A DNA stretch of 64,000 nucleotides from an uncultured Bacteroidales bacterium (GCA_903923925.1 CAIXZF010000051.1:47091-111090), one strand, 5' to 3'; positions 52,383 to 62,255 are shown, numbered from the stretch's first letter. The notes: generated by a model from the sequence alone, not told the origin. A program made the numbers and translations.

Positions 52383-53525
52383 TTATACCGACATCAATTC
52401 CAGTAATTTATCATAATCGGCCTCACTAAGCTGATGATTCATGCCGCTTACTTTATTCTTTGAAAGTGTATCGCGGATGAGCTGATGTTTGCTGTTATCG
52501 ATTCCAACCTGACTTAAGCGCACAGGGCTTTCGGTTTTGCTGAAAAATGCTTCCAGTTTTTTAGCAGTATCCTCGGGGCTGTCAGCTCCGAAGATTTCTT
52601 TGCCAAGTTCTGTAATCCGCTCGGGAATACGATCAGACATCAACCTTATCCATGCAGGATAAGCAATTGAAAGTGAGGCACCATGAGGAACATCATACAA
52701 AACAGAAAGTACATGGCCAATCCCATGAACTCCCCAGTCACCATAGGTTCTGCCATGCATAGTAAGACCGTTCAGTGCCATGGTTGCGGCATACATTATT
52801 TTTCCGCGAAGTTCAACATTCGATAAATCAGTTAAAAGTTCAGGGCCGTAATTAATTGCCTCATGCACAATAGAATACACAAAGCGATCTGGTAAAGAAG
52901 CTTCACCTTTGCCGAAATAATTCTCCAGCGCGTGCGCAATCAGATCGGTAATACCAAAAGAAGTATAATTCTGAGGTACACTAACTGTATATTGTGGGTC
53001 CAGAAAGGAATGTTTCGGATACATAAGATCATGCCCATAACCTATTTTATTTTTCGACCTGTTGTTCTGAATAACGGCAAACTTGTTCATTTCTGTACCG
53101 GTAGCTGCCAGGGTAAGAACGGCAATAACCGGAATCGCCTCTTTTGGCTTTGCTTTTCCGGTAAAGAAATCCCAGGCACTATGAAATGCAGGTGTGCCAA
53201 TAGAAATAGCCTTAGCAGAGTCGATAACACTACCTCCGCCAACAGCTACAATGCAATCAATGTCCTTTAACTTTCCAAGCGCAGAAGCTGAATCCACATC
53301 CTCAATAACCGGGTTAGGGCGAATACCACTGTATTCATAAATCCGGAGCTTCTCTTTTTCAAGCTGACTGATTACAGTTTCATAAAGCCCGGTTTCCTTA
53401 ATGGATCCTTTTCCATAAACAAACAGAACTCTTTTCCCGTAAGAAGCAACAACACTGCCAAGGTCCTTAAGTACATCTCTGCCAAAGTGAAGAATCGTTG
53501 GATTATATGCTATAAAATTTTCCAT
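52383..53525 (-). CDS. Iron-containing alcohol dehydrogenase (YqhD/BDH-like)
   Basis: The 380-residue group III dehydrogenase has nucleotide-binding GGGSVIDSAKAISIG near residue 95. Metal ligands are in GITDLIAHALENYF (Asp and His) and in MHGRTYGDWGVHGIGHVLSVLYDVPHGASL (His residues); the last segment is the signature of the NADPH-dependent butanol/aldehyde reductase branch. It would reduce aldehydes to alcohols, or the reverse, in the cytoplasm. Start ATG 53525 gives MENFIAYNPTILHFG, usual for the family. It stands alone on the minus strand. Confidence 0.92.
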   Translation of the reverse strand: MENFIAYNPTILHFGRDVLKDLGSVVASYGKRVLFVYGKGSIKETGLYETVISQLEKEKLRIYEYSGIRPNPVIEDVDSASALGKLKDIDCIVAVGGGSVIDSAKAISIGTPAFHSAWDFFTGKAKPKEAIPVIAVLTLAATGTEMNKFAVIQNNRSKNKIGYGHDLMYPKHSFLDPQYTVSVPQNYTSFGITDLIAHALENYFGKGEASLPDRFVYSIVHEAINYGPELLTDLSNVELRGKIMYAATMALNGLTMHGRTYGDWGVHGIGHVLSVLYDVPHGASLSIAYPAWIRLMSDRIPERITELGKEIFGADSPEDTAKKLEAFFSKTESPVRLSQVGIDNSKHQLIRDTLSKNKVSGMNHQLSEADYDKLLELMSV

Positions 53526-53570
53526 GTAACAAATAGTGATAATATCGTTTTTTTAAAACCTGTAGTGGCT

Positions 53571-53578
53571 CAAAGATA
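53571..53578 (-). promoter_or_regulatory. Putative -7 element (TATCTTTG) for the alcohol dehydrogenase
   Basis: On the minus strand TATCTTTG (53578-53571) lies 45 bp before ATG 53525. There is no clear -33 TTG. It faces the divergent promoter of the lipoprotein-caspase unit. Confidence 0.45.
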
Positions 53579-53622
53579 AAAAACATTCCGGAACACCACG
53601 TTGATATTTGCTTGTTTCTGCG

Positions 53623-53655
53623 TTGATGATTATTGGGTTTTAAGTCTTATATTTG
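53623..53655 (+). promoter_or_regulatory. Bacteroidota-type promoter for the lipoprotein-caspase unit
   Basis: TTG at 53623-53625, 22 bp, then TATATTTG at 53648-53655, 35 bp before ATG 53691. Confidence 0.68.
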
Positions 53656-53690
53656 ACATGAAACTATAATTAACTTAGACCAGGATCATT

Positions 53691-54692
53691 ATGAGCATCA
53701 AATCAACTTCTGTAAATTTGCTGATAATCATGCTACTAATAATGGTTGGAAGCACATCCTGTTCCACATCCTACAAATACTCGCACAAGAAAAACAGGGA
53801 ACAGGTGAGTATTCATGTGGATGAAGATCCTATGTATTTTAATCAAAAAGATCTCCTGGCGCAGAAATTCGATTCCAAACAAGTTACCCGTGGTGTTTTT
53901 CTGGCAGTTCCTTTCATCGGGCAGGCCATTTCCTATGCAACAAATTCTGTGAAAACTTTCATACAGTCCGACAAAACAAAATATTTCGCGAAATATGGTG
54001 CCGGAAAATCACAGTTGTTCTTTTATAATACCATTTCGACCACAAATTTTATTGACCCTTCAGGGATGCAATTCAAGGGGTTCAAGCTGATCCGGACTGT
54101 TGAAAATAGCGATCATAAAACAGATACCGCTTTTTATGCAAGCTTTTCCGTTGATCTGTCAAACCCTTATGAAATAGTTAATAATTCATCTTTCCGCCTG
54201 AAACTCGATTCTTTAAACGTTAAGTACTCAAAGGCAAAAGTCAGTGGAACAAATTATTATCTCCCCTGGAAATGGTTTACTAAAAACCGCCACCGCCTAA
54301 ATTTAGATATACAGATTGCTGTTCGTTCGTCATGGATAACAGAACAAACCCAGATTTACAACAACATTGAACTAGGAACATTCACTCTTAGTTTACGGAA
54401 TATTCCACTGGATCCCGAAGCCAGTGACTACAAACAATATTACGATCGCGTTAAAGACACAGTGCTAAGCGGTAATTGTTTTCTTGTACCCCGTTCCTTT
54501 GCCAATATGAAAGGTGAATCTGCCCAATTAAGCAAATGCTGGAGTCAGGGGCTATACGAAATCAGTGCAAATGTGAATGAAGCCGGGAAGCCGGGTTTGG
54601 TTACACCTGTGCCGAACAGTTACGATTTTATAATGAGCCAGTTCCAGTTCTACCTCATGAACCAGGTTGTTCCAAATATGAAATTTCCCTGA
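53691..54692 (+). CDS. Lipoprotein of unknown function coupled to a caspase-like gene
   Basis: The 333-residue protein has a lipoprotein signal (LLIIMLLIMVGSTSCSTSY; lipobox GSTSC). The rest is a soluble domain I do not recognise, with AVPFIGQAISYATNSVKTF, NYYLPWKWFTKNRHRLNLDIQIAVRSSW and a C-terminal FIMSQFQFYLMNQVVPNMKFP. Its stop codon overlaps the start of the next gene by one base (TGATG), so the two products are probably made together. The lipoprotein could anchor or receive the caspase-fold protein at the envelope. That is inference from the overlap only. Confidence 0.6.
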   Translation: MSIKSTSVNLLIIMLLIMVGSTSCSTSYKYSHKKNREQVSIHVDEDPMYFNQKDLLAQKFDSKQVTRGVFLAVPFIGQAISYATNSVKTFIQSDKTKYFAKYGAGKSQLFFYNTISTTNFIDPSGMQFKGFKLIRTVENSDHKTDTAFYASFSVDLSNPYEIVNNSSFRLKLDSLNVKYSKAKVSGTNYYLPWKWFTKNRHRLNLDIQIAVRSSWITEQTQIYNNIELGTFTLSLRNIPLDPEASDYKQYYDRVKDTVLSGNCFLVPRSFANMKGESAQLSKCWSQGLYEISANVNEAGKPGLVTPVPNSYDFIMSQFQFYLMNQVVPNMKFP

Positions 54693-56518
54693 TGAACTTA
54701 CGACATAGTTTTTGCCCAAATATCGGCACATTCGTACATTCGCCTCCAAAAGTCATCAGTTCCTGGTATATTTTGCTTTTCCTGGTTTTCAATAGTAGCC
54801 AGTTGTTTAGCCAACAGTCAAAACTTGCCCTGCTCGTGGGCGAATCACGTTACGATTCAGCCACCGGCTGGGTCCGCCTTCATGCCTTCAAGGACATTGA
54901 AATCGTTAAAAAGGCACTGCTCTATCATGGTTTTGCCGACAGCAATATCCTTGTTATCCAGGATCATGATGCCACAAAAGGAAAAATAATTGCCGCATTC
55001 AATAAACATCTCCTCGGCCGGTCTGCGGCTGGAGATATCGCTTTTTTCTACTATTCCGGGCACGGGCAGCGTGTTCAGGATAAAAACGGTGATGAAACAG
55101 ACGGCTACGACGAATCCTTTGTTCCCGTTGATGCTCCGCAGAAATATCAGCGAGGAGTATACGAGGGCCAGAATCACCTTACGGATGATGAATTCAATAA
55201 CCTCCTCCAGCCCTTGAGAAATAAGCTTGGAACAAAAGGGACTGTATTGGTTGTAGTTGATGCCTGTTTTTCAGGAAATATTACCCGTTCCTTCCTTTCA
55301 GCTGTGGCCCGTGGCAGCAGTGTTCTCATGGCAGGGCCAGACTACAAACCGGCCAGCCAGGTAAAAAACAATTATTCAGCTTCGGATTTTTCGCAGGCAG
55401 AACAAGCTGATCGTTCTCCAGAGTCTCAGATGATCACTTTAACGGCCTGCCGCGATTATGAAACCGCATTCGAGCTTTCGGACTCTTCAGGCGGTGTTTT
55501 TACCTCTGCGTTCACCAAATGCTTGTTAAACACCACAGAAATGATCAGTTACGATCAGCTCTATAAGAATATCTGCATAGCAATGGCCGACGACCCAAGG
55601 CAGAATCCCACGATTGAAGGCAGCGCCAATCTGAGTGTTTTCGGAAACACTCAGATTTTATCAAGTCCTTCCCCGAATATCTTTAAGAAATTATCCTTAG
55701 CTGATACTGTTATCAGCCTTTGCATTAAAATCACCAATCCCAGGCTATCAGCTTCAATAACCTCCGCACTTGAAAATTGTTCCTTTATAAATATTTCTAA
55801 AGAAACTGCAGATTTATACCTTTTCGACAGTCTGGTAAATGGAAAATCCTGTTATTGGCTCACAAACACTATGGGACTATGTTTGGATCAGGATTGTATT
55901 GACAGTACTTCGGCAGGAAAATCTGAAAATCGTTCATGGAACACACTGACTTATAGCATACTGCAGTACTTACAGGCAAGAAACCTGAACAAAACGATTC
56001 TTTATTGCAGGGAGTTACAATCCGAACTGCAGCTGATTCCGATCTCCGAAATAAATAAGGATCCTTATCTCTTCAATGCAAAAACAGAATTTGCAGTAGG
56101 TGATACCTTTACGTTCAGGCTGAAAATTAAAGGTCCGGCCGGGCGTTTTGCCTTTTACAGCCTGGTAAATATTTCAAACGGCAGTAAAACTTCATTGCTT
56201 CGCCCAACAGCCGACAAAGGCCCCGACGAATTCCGTTGTCCGCTTAATGAATTTGTAACCTTGAAGAATGAGAGGTTTGTTTTTTCTGATGCCGGTAAAG
56301 AAACTTTCCTGCTGATCTGTTCCGATGAACCCATCGACCTGAAATATCAGTTTACTGAACCAAGCAACATAACTGCCAAACGCGGTGAAGTAAGCTTTTC
56401 ATTCAATCAGCTGAATGCTGCCCTAAAAACCACACAGAAGCGTGCCCTCAGTAGTCCCAAAATCAGCGTATTTAACCTGCCGGTGGTAGTTAGGAGTTCT
56501 AACTACTTTTTTAAATGA
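54692..56518 (+). CDS. Exported caspase-fold (C14/metacaspase-type) peptidase
   Basis: The 608-residue protein has an N-terminal hydrophobic segment (WYILLFLVFNSSQLFSQQ) after a 25-residue lead, suggesting export. The caspase-like p20 domain runs from KLALLVGESRY near residue 46, through catalytic His in AFFYYSGHGQRV near 125 and the metacaspase-like insert DGYDESFVPVDAP, to catalytic Cys in VVVDACFSGNITRS near 190. It continues to LTACRDYETAFE and FTSAFTKCLLN. The C-terminal half (about 340-608) contains a beta-rich DUF4384-like segment (FAVGDTFTFRLKIKGPAGRFAFYSL), often fused to such peptidases. The start overlaps the lipoprotein stop by 1 bp. Its 3' end overlaps the convergent WD40-caspase gene by 16 bp. 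Confidence 0.85.
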   Translation: MNLRHSFCPNIGTFVHSPPKVISSWYILLFLVFNSSQLFSQQSKLALLVGESRYDSATGWVRLHAFKDIEIVKKALLYHGFADSNILVIQDHDATKGKIIAAFNKHLLGRSAAGDIAFFYYSGHGQRVQDKNGDETDGYDESFVPVDAPQKYQRGVYEGQNHLTDDEFNNLLQPLRNKLGTKGTVLVVVDACFSGNITRSFLSAVARGSSVLMAGPDYKPASQVKNNYSASDFSQAEQADRSPESQMITLTACRDYETAFELSDSSGGVFTSAFTKCLLNTTEMISYDQLYKNICIAMADDPRQNPTIEGSANLSVFGNTQILSSPSPNIFKKLSLADTVISLCIKITNPRLSASITSALENCSFINISKETADLYLFDSLVNGKSCYWLTNTMGLCLDQDCIDSTSAGKSENRSWNTLTYSILQYLQARNLNKTILYCRELQSELQLIPISEINKDPYLFNAKTEFAVGDTFTFRLKIKGPAGRFAFYSLVNISNGSKTSLLRPTADKGPDEFRCPLNEFVTLKNERFVFSDAGKETFLLICSDEPIDLKYQFTEPSNITAKRGEVSFSFNQLNAALKTTQKRALSSPKISVFNLPVVVRSSNYFFK

Positions 56519-59500
56519 AACACAAACTGCCCGTACATATGTCCGACATTCTGTATCGGGCCCCAAACAGGAAGCTGATTCGCGTTGTTTCCAACAGCAC
56601 TGATAACCCTGGCGCTCAGATCTCCGATAGAGAGGTCCTCACGGGCATCTTTCAGGAAACTTATTAAACTCCAGGCAAAAGGACTGTGTCCACTGCCGTT
56701 TATCTCATCATCAACATTTTCTTCCCTCCCGCTGGCAAGTGCATAGCGCGAACGCGACTCCTCCAGTTTATCAAGGGATGTTGTTGGAGCTCCTCTTTCA
56801 CTCAACACAAGCGTTCCTGAATAACAGGCATCCATAATTAAAAGAATATGTTTGGCTTTAATCGCTTTTATATAGGTCACAATCTGGCTGTTCTGAATAT
56901 AATCTGTGCGCATACCAATCCTGGCGTTGTAAGGAATCCAGTATCCTTCGTTAACCTTTTTGTCCTTAAATCCATGCCCGGCATAATACACCAGCAATTT
57001 ATCATTCTCATTCAGGGTATCAATCAGGCGTTCAAACTTCGAATCCAGACTCTCCTTTGTAAAATCTTCATTTAGCAGCTCAAAAGTATGCTCCTTTGTA
57101 AACTGGTATTTTTCCCATAACAGGTTCTCAAGATCCCTCACATCCGAAACCGGAGTTTTTAATTTTGGCCAGTTGGTATAGTTATTTACGCCTATCATCA
57201 GCAGGTAACTCTCTCCTGTAATTTTATGTTCAATAGGTTTATTCACCGAAATTTCCTTTACTCCCCTTTGCCAAGCCTCTGCCTGTTTTTGTTTTTCCTG
57301 CTGAGCTAAGGCTTCAGTTTCAGCAGCTTTTGCCTGTGACTCAAGCACCAGCGAACACTCTATACTGTAATTCGGCATTCCTGCCACAAGATTCAGGTAT
57401 TCAAATTGCTTTAAACTCCCTGAATACCGTTGCTCTGCCTTTACTATTACGGTTCTCCAGTTATCCTTCAGAAGAGATTCAAAAGCAGGATTTCCTTTGG
57501 GGATATATTTCTTACCTTTTACAAATACCCAATACTTTTTCTTAATCTGATCAAAGCATTTTATCGAATCAATCTTCACTTCAACGAGGGTCTTTGAATT
57601 GAAAAATGCCTGGCGGAATTCATCTGAAATCGATTTAGAACAATTATCGATTACAGTTTTTAACTTCTGTTGATTATCCTCTACCCTGAGCTTGTAATCT
57701 TCAAGCCTTTCAGCATAGGTTTGCTCCGAATAATCAAGTTTTATCTTACTGATATTGATACTTAAACAATTCAGCAAATCATGAAAATCATTCTGAATTG
57801 CATCGTTTGCATTCAATTGCAGGGTATCTTTTAATTTAAACTCATACTCAGGATTAGGCTTATATACCTTCGAAATGATTTCGTAGGCGCTCGGAAGATC
57901 ATCAAGAAAAATAAAGGCGATACCGCGCAAGAAATGAAGATCATAATTCTTTGGTTGTATTCTCAGTAAGCGGCCTATTGCAAGCTGTGCCTCTTCATTC
58001 GATTTCTGTGAAAGCAGATAGGCAAATGCAGAACCAAGCATTACATCTCTTTCTGTTTGATCGTTTGTCTGCAGCTCAGTAAAATACTCCTGAGCCTCGG
58101 CATAATTAGCTGTAAGCAATGCTGTAAAAGCAATGTATTTTTTTTGCCCCGGGTAGTTTTTGTTTTGCTCTCCCAAAAGTTTCAGGTCGGCATAGGATTT
58201 GAAATAATTTTTAATGGAATAATAACAAAGACTTCGGTTCATGAGAAATTCCGGTTTTCTCTGCTTGGAAATAAGCAGGGTCAGGTCCTCAATTGCCTCC
58301 TGGTATAAGCCTGCCTTTTTCATTGCTAATGCTCTTAAAAGGCGGTAATTATCAGGGTTTCTCGAATAGGCCATTGCGCTATCTATTGCCTTCCTGCACT
58401 CCGAATATCTTCCCAGATTAAACAGTATCATCCCTTTCAATCCCCAGCAAAGTGAATCCTGAATGTATAGTCTGCCAATAGTATTGCAATCGGCAAGCGC
58501 ATCCTCATTGTTGTTCTTCTCATAGTTAATCTTACAACGCTCAAGTAAGGCCTCCTTCCCTAAGGGTCTGTATTTCAGCGCATCGGTAAAGTCTGCAAAA
58601 GCGTCGGCCTGTTTCCTTAGTTTTAAACGAATCATACCGCGCTTATAATAATAATCGTAACCCGGAAATATTTCAATAGAATGGCTGCAATATTCCTCAG
58701 CCTTACCTAAATTAAAATTATTAGACGCAAGTTCTCCCTGGTTCGATAACCATTGCGACAGAATTCTTCGCAGATCAAAATACTGAACTGTTATGTAATC
58801 CTTATTAATAGCAAGATATTTACCGTTGCTGGAAATTATAGCCCTTGGAAGATTCGGGCCGGTAGGACCACCCTCCGAACTAAAAATTAATTGCCCTTCA
58901 GGAACATACCATATCCTTACAGCCATATCCATCGACCTGCTCACAAGATATGGGCCCTGGGGAGCAAATACCAGGCAGCTTATCGTTGTAGTAATGTCGT
59001 GAATACCTTTTACAAACTTTCCCGTTTCGAGATCGAATATTTCTATTGTTCCGGATTTAAACCCTATTGCCAGATAAGCGTCATCCGGACTCACAGCGAC
59101 TGCCGCTACTTCATTTTTCTGCTCATTAAAAACAAGATATGAATCACTGGATTTTGCTTTGTTTACGCAGCTAACCGAATTATCATCAAGAACGGTAATA
59201 ATTCTATCAGATTTATTGCAAAGCGCGAACATTTTCACATTCCCGGTTACCGGATCTGCACCACTGCTAACAACCTCCTTGGATGGCCAGCTCCATTTCA
59301 TTAACTTATTATTATCGAGGAAATAAAGTGTATTTCTTTCGAATATGCTGAATTCAAAACTTTTAACCTCAGACCGTGATTCGATTACATCAATAATTGT
59401 TCTGCCTCCACGTGTAACGAAAATCTTGTCGCCCCAGGTCTGAAAGGCAACATAGTCGTCGATTGGTGAAGTTAAAATTCGTGTAATTATTCTCCCGTCA

Positions 59501-59733
59501 GCAACGCCTGTAAGAGTTGTCAGGCTCCGATCCTGTATGTTGTGAACTACCAGTAATTTATCGTTTCCATAGCTGATAATTGTATCGCCACCATGAGAAA
59601 ATGCTATTGCGGAAATCGATTTAGTATGAGCCTGGTATTTGTATATTTCCTGTGCATTGCCAACCTTAAAAATAAAAAGGAAAATTAGTGCAATTGCACA
59701 TCTGCTATAAAATCTAATCCCCCTGTTTTCCAT
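56503..59733 (-). CDS. Exported WD40-TPR-caspase-fold protein
   Basis: The 1076-residue protein has a signal peptide (CAIALIFLFIFKVGNAQ). WD40-like repeats span about 30-310 (SISAIAFSHGGDTIISYG, VAAVAVSPDDAYLAIGFKSG, MAVRIWYVPEGQLIF). About seven tetratricopeptide repeats follow (about 335-640; YYYKRGMIRLKLRKQADAF, PEFLMNRSLCYYSIKNYF). A helical linker leads to a C-terminal caspase domain (about 850-1076): YLLMIGVNNYTNWPKL, His in LLVYYAGHGFKDK, Cys in ILLIMDACYSGTLVL and GSGHSPFAWSLISFL. This order of sensor, scaffold and protease resembles cytoplasmic death-type proteins, but the signal peptide places it outside the cytoplasm. It begins 12 bp after the helical-repeat gene, and its 3' end overlaps the other caspase gene. 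Confidence 0.88.
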   Translation of the reverse strand: MENRGIRFYSRCAIALIFLFIFKVGNAQEIYKYQAHTKSISAIAFSHGGDTIISYGNDKLLVVHNIQDRSLTTLTGVADGRIITRILTSPIDDYVAFQTWGDKIFVTRGGRTIIDVIESRSEVKSFEFSIFERNTLYFLDNNKLMKWSWPSKEVVSSGADPVTGNVKMFALCNKSDRIITVLDDNSVSCVNKAKSSDSYLVFNEQKNEVAAVAVSPDDAYLAIGFKSGTIEIFDLETGKFVKGIHDITTTISCLVFAPQGPYLVSRSMDMAVRIWYVPEGQLIFSSEGGPTGPNLPRAIISSNGKYLAINKDYITVQYFDLRRILSQWLSNQGELASNNFNLGKAEEYCSHSIEIFPGYDYYYKRGMIRLKLRKQADAFADFTDALKYRPLGKEALLERCKINYEKNNNEDALADCNTIGRLYIQDSLCWGLKGMILFNLGRYSECRKAIDSAMAYSRNPDNYRLLRALAMKKAGLYQEAIEDLTLLISKQRKPEFLMNRSLCYYSIKNYFKSYADLKLLGEQNKNYPGQKKYIAFTALLTANYAEAQEYFTELQTNDQTERDVMLGSAFAYLLSQKSNEEAQLAIGRLLRIQPKNYDLHFLRGIAFIFLDDLPSAYEIISKVYKPNPEYEFKLKDTLQLNANDAIQNDFHDLLNCLSINISKIKLDYSEQTYAERLEDYKLRVEDNQQKLKTVIDNCSKSISDEFRQAFFNSKTLVEVKIDSIKCFDQIKKKYWVFVKGKKYIPKGNPAFESLLKDNWRTVIVKAEQRYSGSLKQFEYLNLVAGMPNYSIECSLVLESQAKAAETEALAQQEKQKQAEAWQRGVKEISVNKPIEHKITGESYLLMIGVNNYTNWPKLKTPVSDVRDLENLLWEKYQFTKEHTFELLNEDFTKESLDSKFERLIDTLNENDKLLVYYAGHGFKDKKVNEGYWIPYNARIGMRTDYIQNSQIVTYIKAIKAKHILLIMDACYSGTLVLSERGAPTTSLDKLEESRSRYALASGREENVDDEINGSGHSPFAWSLISFLKDAREDLSIGDLSARVISAVGNNANQLPVWGPIQNVGHMYGQFVFHLKK

Positions 59734-59745
59734 TTGTATAATTAA

Positions 59746-62037
59746 TTAAATCCCGAATGCTTTCCGGATTTCATCCGGTTTCTTTAACTTCCTGAGTTCT
59801 TTTACAAGGTTCGGATCTTCACTTTCAGCATAAGTACTGATCTTTTTTAACAGTACTTCCAGCGATTTACCGCTGCTGAAACATGCCTTTGGATCCCTCT
59901 CGTTTTTATATAGTTTATAGTAATAATCGTATGCCTTTTTACCCTTCTTATATATCGTTTTCTGCTTTTTGTTTTTGGCAAAAAGCGATACAAAATGTGA
60001 ATATTCTTCCAGAATTTTCTTTTCCACTACAATCAGGTCAGCTAACTGTTTCTTTAAATCTGATATCCGCTGTTCAATTTTCTGGCCTGCTGCAAGCTTC
60101 TGGTTGAGGCTTTTCAGGTCGCGGAACTCATCTTTCTGCTTTTTTAAAGGTTTAATTTCTGATTCATACAAACCGGGAAATTGCTTTTTATAATCCGCTT
60201 CCAGCAAGGGTATCTTTCTGTCGGTAATGGTATCAATTGCTACTAATTGCGGATAATTTACCGAAAGATTTTCAAGTTGCTCAAGAATTTTTTTACCAAG
60301 TCCTATTCTTTCTGTAATCACATCCTTCTTCTTGTATTCCGAATATGATTTGGCAATGTCACTGATTTCATTTTTCCTGATCTCAGGGTAACGCTTTTTG
60401 TAAACCTTATTCTCCTCCTGAATCTTCAGATCAATAGAAAGAAACTGTTTTTGAAGTATTGAAAACTGCTCATCAAGTGTGGTCAGTTTCTGCAGAAACG
60501 ACTGCCCCTTGTCAACTTTCTGCTCTACAGTGGAACTGTTTTTAAATTTGGTTATCTCCACATCATAAGGCTCTACGTCCTTCTTATATATGGCCTTGTA
60601 TGTTTTGCTGTATTCATCCCTGACCTTTACAAAATAGATCTGAATCTTGGTGTCATAATAATTCAGACTGTCTATTTGCTCTGAAAACATCGAAAGACTT
60701 GTGATAATTTCCTTGCCCTTGCTGATTCTGGGAACAAGTGCATCCTGTGTTTTAAATTCCTCTGCTTTCTGTTCAATCGGTATTATCTGGTTGTTATATA
60801 TATTCGGTTGTTTGTTCTTGTAGATATCAATAATTGAAGGCAGCTTTTCCTGAATTAATGTTTGGTAGCGTTGCAGTGTATCGTATTTTGACTTCAGATT
60901 TTTAAGCTCCTTAATGTAGAAATTACCAGCCTCCATCTTTAATTGCAATGAATCAGACTGGTCATAATCCTCGCCTTTGCCAGAATAATAGGACAGATCA
61001 GATTTAAAAAAACCTTGATAATTCTTACTGAAATCGCCCAGTATTTCCTTCTCTTTCTCTATTATCAAACTATCGAGCTTGTTTAACTCATTGTATTTTT
61101 CAAGATAAATTGATAGCGATTTTAAAAGGGAGGAACCCTGATGAATCCGTTTTTCAAGTTCAAATTCCTGTCTGTTTGATGCCCTGAGATCAAGCAGCGG
61201 TTTGATCTTTTTCATATAAAGTACGGAATACCTTACTTTCCCCGAATAGTTGGCGAGAAGCTTTTCTTCAACAACTTTTAATGAACTGTCGGTTTGAATT
61301 ACTTTCCTGAGTTGTGGTTCAAGCACATTTAAGGTCTTGACAAGCTTAAAACCTTCTAAATATTTAGCTTCCAGAGAATCTATTTCCTGGTACCTGGAGA
61401 TTCTGCCGGCAAAATCTGCAAGGTTTGTTTCGTAAACCTCTGGTATTTTTATCTTGTAAAATTCCTCGGCGGTTTTCTTGAAATTGGTAAGAGAATCATC
61501 ATTTGCAGTATATTCCGGATAATCCTCTAAAAGGCTTATATACTTATATGTTAGAAAATTTAGTTGTTTTGAAAGGCTTGGTATTTCTGTTCCTGCTGCA
61601 CTTTTATCAGGTTTGAGGGATTCCAGTTTTTTTAGTTGATTCAGGTAAAACCTATCGAGTTTTTTGTTCATAAGGTTTTTCGAAATTGAATCAATCAGTT
61701 TCAGCTGATAAGGAACAAAATACTCCATAGTAATATCCTTGGGAGCACTGATAAAGTATAAGGTATCGAATTTCGTATTTTCCTGTTTATGATGAAAAAT
61801 CAACTGCATGTACGATTCTTCATTCCTGTAATCCCAGATAACCGAAATTAATCCGTTCTCCTGTCGTTTGAATTTTTTGCCAAAGGGAACCCCGTTCCTG
61901 TAATTTATTTCTTCCGAAATAATCCTGTTCTGAAAATACGTTCTTGAGGGTCCGTTTTGTGGTAAAGCATGATCCTGTGCAAAACCATTGAGTCTGATGA
62001 CAACAGTAATTAGCAGCAATAAAATGATATTTCTCAT
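59746..62037 (-). CDS. Exported helical-repeat protein of unknown family, partner of the WD40-TPR-caspase
   Basis: About 763 residues from ATG 62037, which gives the signal peptide MRNIILLLLITVVIRLNGFAQ; the ORF track's earlier start adds 23 residues without function. A beta-rich N-terminal part is followed (about 180-720) by an apparently novel repeat of about 85-90 residues, each with a 'Y.kxxPxxYxxxIxP' line, then 'EF', then 'xxRIxxGKxILxxLxxL' and charged helices. Examples are KIPEVYETNLADFAGRI, QPNIYNNQIIPIEQKAEEF, YPEIRKNEISDIAKSYSEY and FPGLYESEIKPLKKQKDEF. The repeats are rich in Lys, Glu, Leu and Tyr and are probably coiled coil or alpha solenoid. I recognise no family. It is the first gene of a two-gene unit with the caspase protein 12 bp downstream. 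Confidence 0.65.
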   Translation of the reverse strand: MRNIILLLLITVVIRLNGFAQDHALPQNGPSRTYFQNRIISEEINYRNGVPFGKKFKRQENGLISVIWDYRNEESYMQLIFHHKQENTKFDTLYFISAPKDITMEYFVPYQLKLIDSISKNLMNKKLDRFYLNQLKKLESLKPDKSAAGTEIPSLSKQLNFLTYKYISLLEDYPEYTANDDSLTNFKKTAEEFYKIKIPEVYETNLADFAGRISRYQEIDSLEAKYLEGFKLVKTLNVLEPQLRKVIQTDSSLKVVEEKLLANYSGKVRYSVLYMKKIKPLLDLRASNRQEFELEKRIHQGSSLLKSLSIYLEKYNELNKLDSLIIEKEKEILGDFSKNYQGFFKSDLSYYSGKGEDYDQSDSLQLKMEAGNFYIKELKNLKSKYDTLQRYQTLIQEKLPSIIDIYKNKQPNIYNNQIIPIEQKAEEFKTQDALVPRISKGKEIITSLSMFSEQIDSLNYYDTKIQIYFVKVRDEYSKTYKAIYKKDVEPYDVEITKFKNSSTVEQKVDKGQSFLQKLTTLDEQFSILQKQFLSIDLKIQEENKVYKKRYPEIRKNEISDIAKSYSEYKKKDVITERIGLGKKILEQLENLSVNYPQLVAIDTITDRKIPLLEADYKKQFPGLYESEIKPLKKQKDEFRDLKSLNQKLAAGQKIEQRISDLKKQLADLIVVEKKILEEYSHFVSLFAKNKKQKTIYKKGKKAYDYYYKLYKNERDPKACFSSGKSLEVLLKKISTYAESEDPNLVKELRKLKKPDEIRKAFGI

Positions 62038-62178
62038 TCTATTTATTTTTATGCAATTTAAGATAGTTTTAGAATTCATCGCAGAAATGACAATAATACC
62101 TAACAAACACTATGTATTTTTAAACAAACTGCAGTATTTTCACAATAAACACATCAAACTAAAAGCTGGAACAAGGGA

Positions 62179-62209
62179 TTGAATCACTTTCATTTTTTTT
62201 ATATCTTTA
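62179..62209 (+). promoter_or_regulatory. Probable promoter for the FISUMP gene
   Basis: TTG at 62179-62181, 20 bp, then TATCTTTA at 62202-62209 (one mismatch to TAnnTTTG), 46 bp before ATG 62256. Confidence 0.5.
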
Positions 62210-62255
62210 ATCTCGAACTAATAATAACATTCTTTAATGTTTTAATTGTTTCTTT

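Noticed and set aside
53691-62037. Cytoplasmic abortive-infection caspase defence system
   Set aside because: Both caspase proteins have N-terminal export signals and the partner is a lipoprotein, so a cytoplasmic anti-phage role is not supported by the sequence.
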